A stretch of DNA of 64,000 bases from Anaerohalosphaera lusitana (GTDB lineage Bacteria; Planctomycetota; Phycisphaerae; Sedimentisphaerales; Anaerohalosphaeraceae). The notes under the pieces were generated by a model. The model had not been told where the DNA came from. It did no database searches and saw only the letters and a program-made list of their open reading frames with translations. The DNA is taken from positions 1,798,001-1,862,000 of the forward strand of contig NZ_CP019791.1 in NCBI RefSeq assembly GCF_002007645.1, written 5' to 3'. The position numbers were made by a program, and so were the translations under genes. The first letter of the stretch is position 1. Each line of letters starts with the position of its first letter. Shown here one piece after another: positions 63,566 to 64,000 of this stretch.

Positions 63566-64000
63566 TTACTGGATGGTCGTTGGGCTGGTTTTTGTGGTGT
63601 CGGCTGCAGTCGATCGCTCTGGGTTGGAGTTTGTTGATCCGTTTGACGGCCTGGTGTTGTAGCCTCTGGAGATGGCTTCCTGTTCGATGTGGCGCATCAT
63701 GACTGGGAGCTGGGTTATCAGGTCTATTCGGCCGGTTTCGGGGTTTTGTTTGACGACTTTGAGGATGCGGCCCATTTCCATGATGTTTGACTGGACCTCG
63801 AGGTCGATGGCGAAGCCGTTGCGGGTGAGGCTGTCGAGTGTAGGGGCGGGGTAGGAGAGGGGTTGGGCATTTTCGCATACGCCGGGGACGAGGGTGGGTG
63901 TGACGTAGCCGTCGTCGAGGCCGATGTCCATGTTGCGTTCCCGCATGTCGACGAGTACCGCGCCGACGTACCATTCGCCGCGCATTTTTGCTGCGGCCTG
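63566..64000 (-). CDS. DUF4056-like lipoprotein (paralogue 2), 5' end outside window
   Basis: The last 144 residues of a paralogue of the preceding gene are present. The frame stays open to the window edge (QAAAK before MRGEWYVG), so the internal Met at 63985 is not the start. The shared DIGLDDGYVTPTLVPGVC and SYPAPTLDSL segments define the relation. The C-terminus is diverged and rich in Thr/Ser. Two copies in tandem suggest duplication. Confidence 0.85.
   Translation of the reverse strand, partial: QAAAKMRGEWYVGAVLVDMRERNMDIGLDDGYVTPTLVPGVCENAQPLSYPAPTLDSLTRNGFAIDLEVQSNIMEMGRILKVVKQNPETGRIDLITQLPVMMRHIEQEAISRGYNTRPSNGSTNSNPERSTAADTTKTSPTTIQ

Overview
The window looks like chromosome from an anaerobic planctomycete, most likely a Phycisphaerae/Sedimentisphaerales-type bacterium. 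This is inferred from gene content: two family-S1 sulfatases, a 2-oxoacid:ferredoxin oxidoreductase operon, a radical-SAM repair-like enzyme, a giant secreted GLUG/PASTA/dockerin-like protein, PilX-like surface proteins, and a 23S-5S rRNA operon with no 16S beside it. No plasmid or phage genes were seen. The only complete insertion sequence is an IS630-family element.

Left part (1-36.9 kb). A truncated sulfatase is followed by the IS630 element, then a STAS regulator, rnc, a SurA-like periplasmic chaperone with two small membrane proteins, and a complete sulfatase followed by a beta-hydroxyacid dehydrogenase. Next come two tandem pilin-anchored beta-solenoid proteins, an AEC transporter, lipB-lipA (lipoate synthesis), a DUF697-like membrane protein, the uvrB-nadC-birA operon, rpsU, DAHP synthase, two paralogous small membrane proteins and the 1763-residue secreted repeat protein. 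The left part ends with the radical-SAM enzyme, a Sel1-repeat protein, dapF, and a cluster of a FliA/WhiG sigma factor, a FlhG/MinD ATPase, a FlgB-like protein and a MerR-like regulator.

Centre (36.9-39.1 kb). The top strand changes from C-rich to G-rich here, whatever the direction of the genes, which is the polarity expected at a replication origin. The intergenic DNA has a perfect AT-rich palindrome and a cluster of iteron-like repeats on either side of a GAF-GGDEF diguanylate cyclase gene, followed by rarA.

Right part (39-64 kb). It carries rarA, 5-formyl-THF cyclo-ligase, then a LysM/L,D-transpeptidase, a VWA protein, ExbB and ExbD, which together look like an envelope-energisation module. 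clpX follows. A korDABC operon is translationally coupled to a second ExbD and a helical periplasmic protein. Then come a ZIP-like transporter with altered metal-site residues, NrnA, a double-TerB protein, tRNA-Ile, tRNA-Ala, 23S and 5S, an uncharacterised secreted protein and two DUF4056-like lipoproteins, the last cut by the window edge.

An 81-bp imperfect fold-back repeat occurs six times in intergenic DNA. One copy is interrupted by a second fold-back element of about 162 bp. These, the orphan Fur-box-like site, a minus-strand terminator with no gene upstream, and the origin-like centre are the least explained parts of the window.
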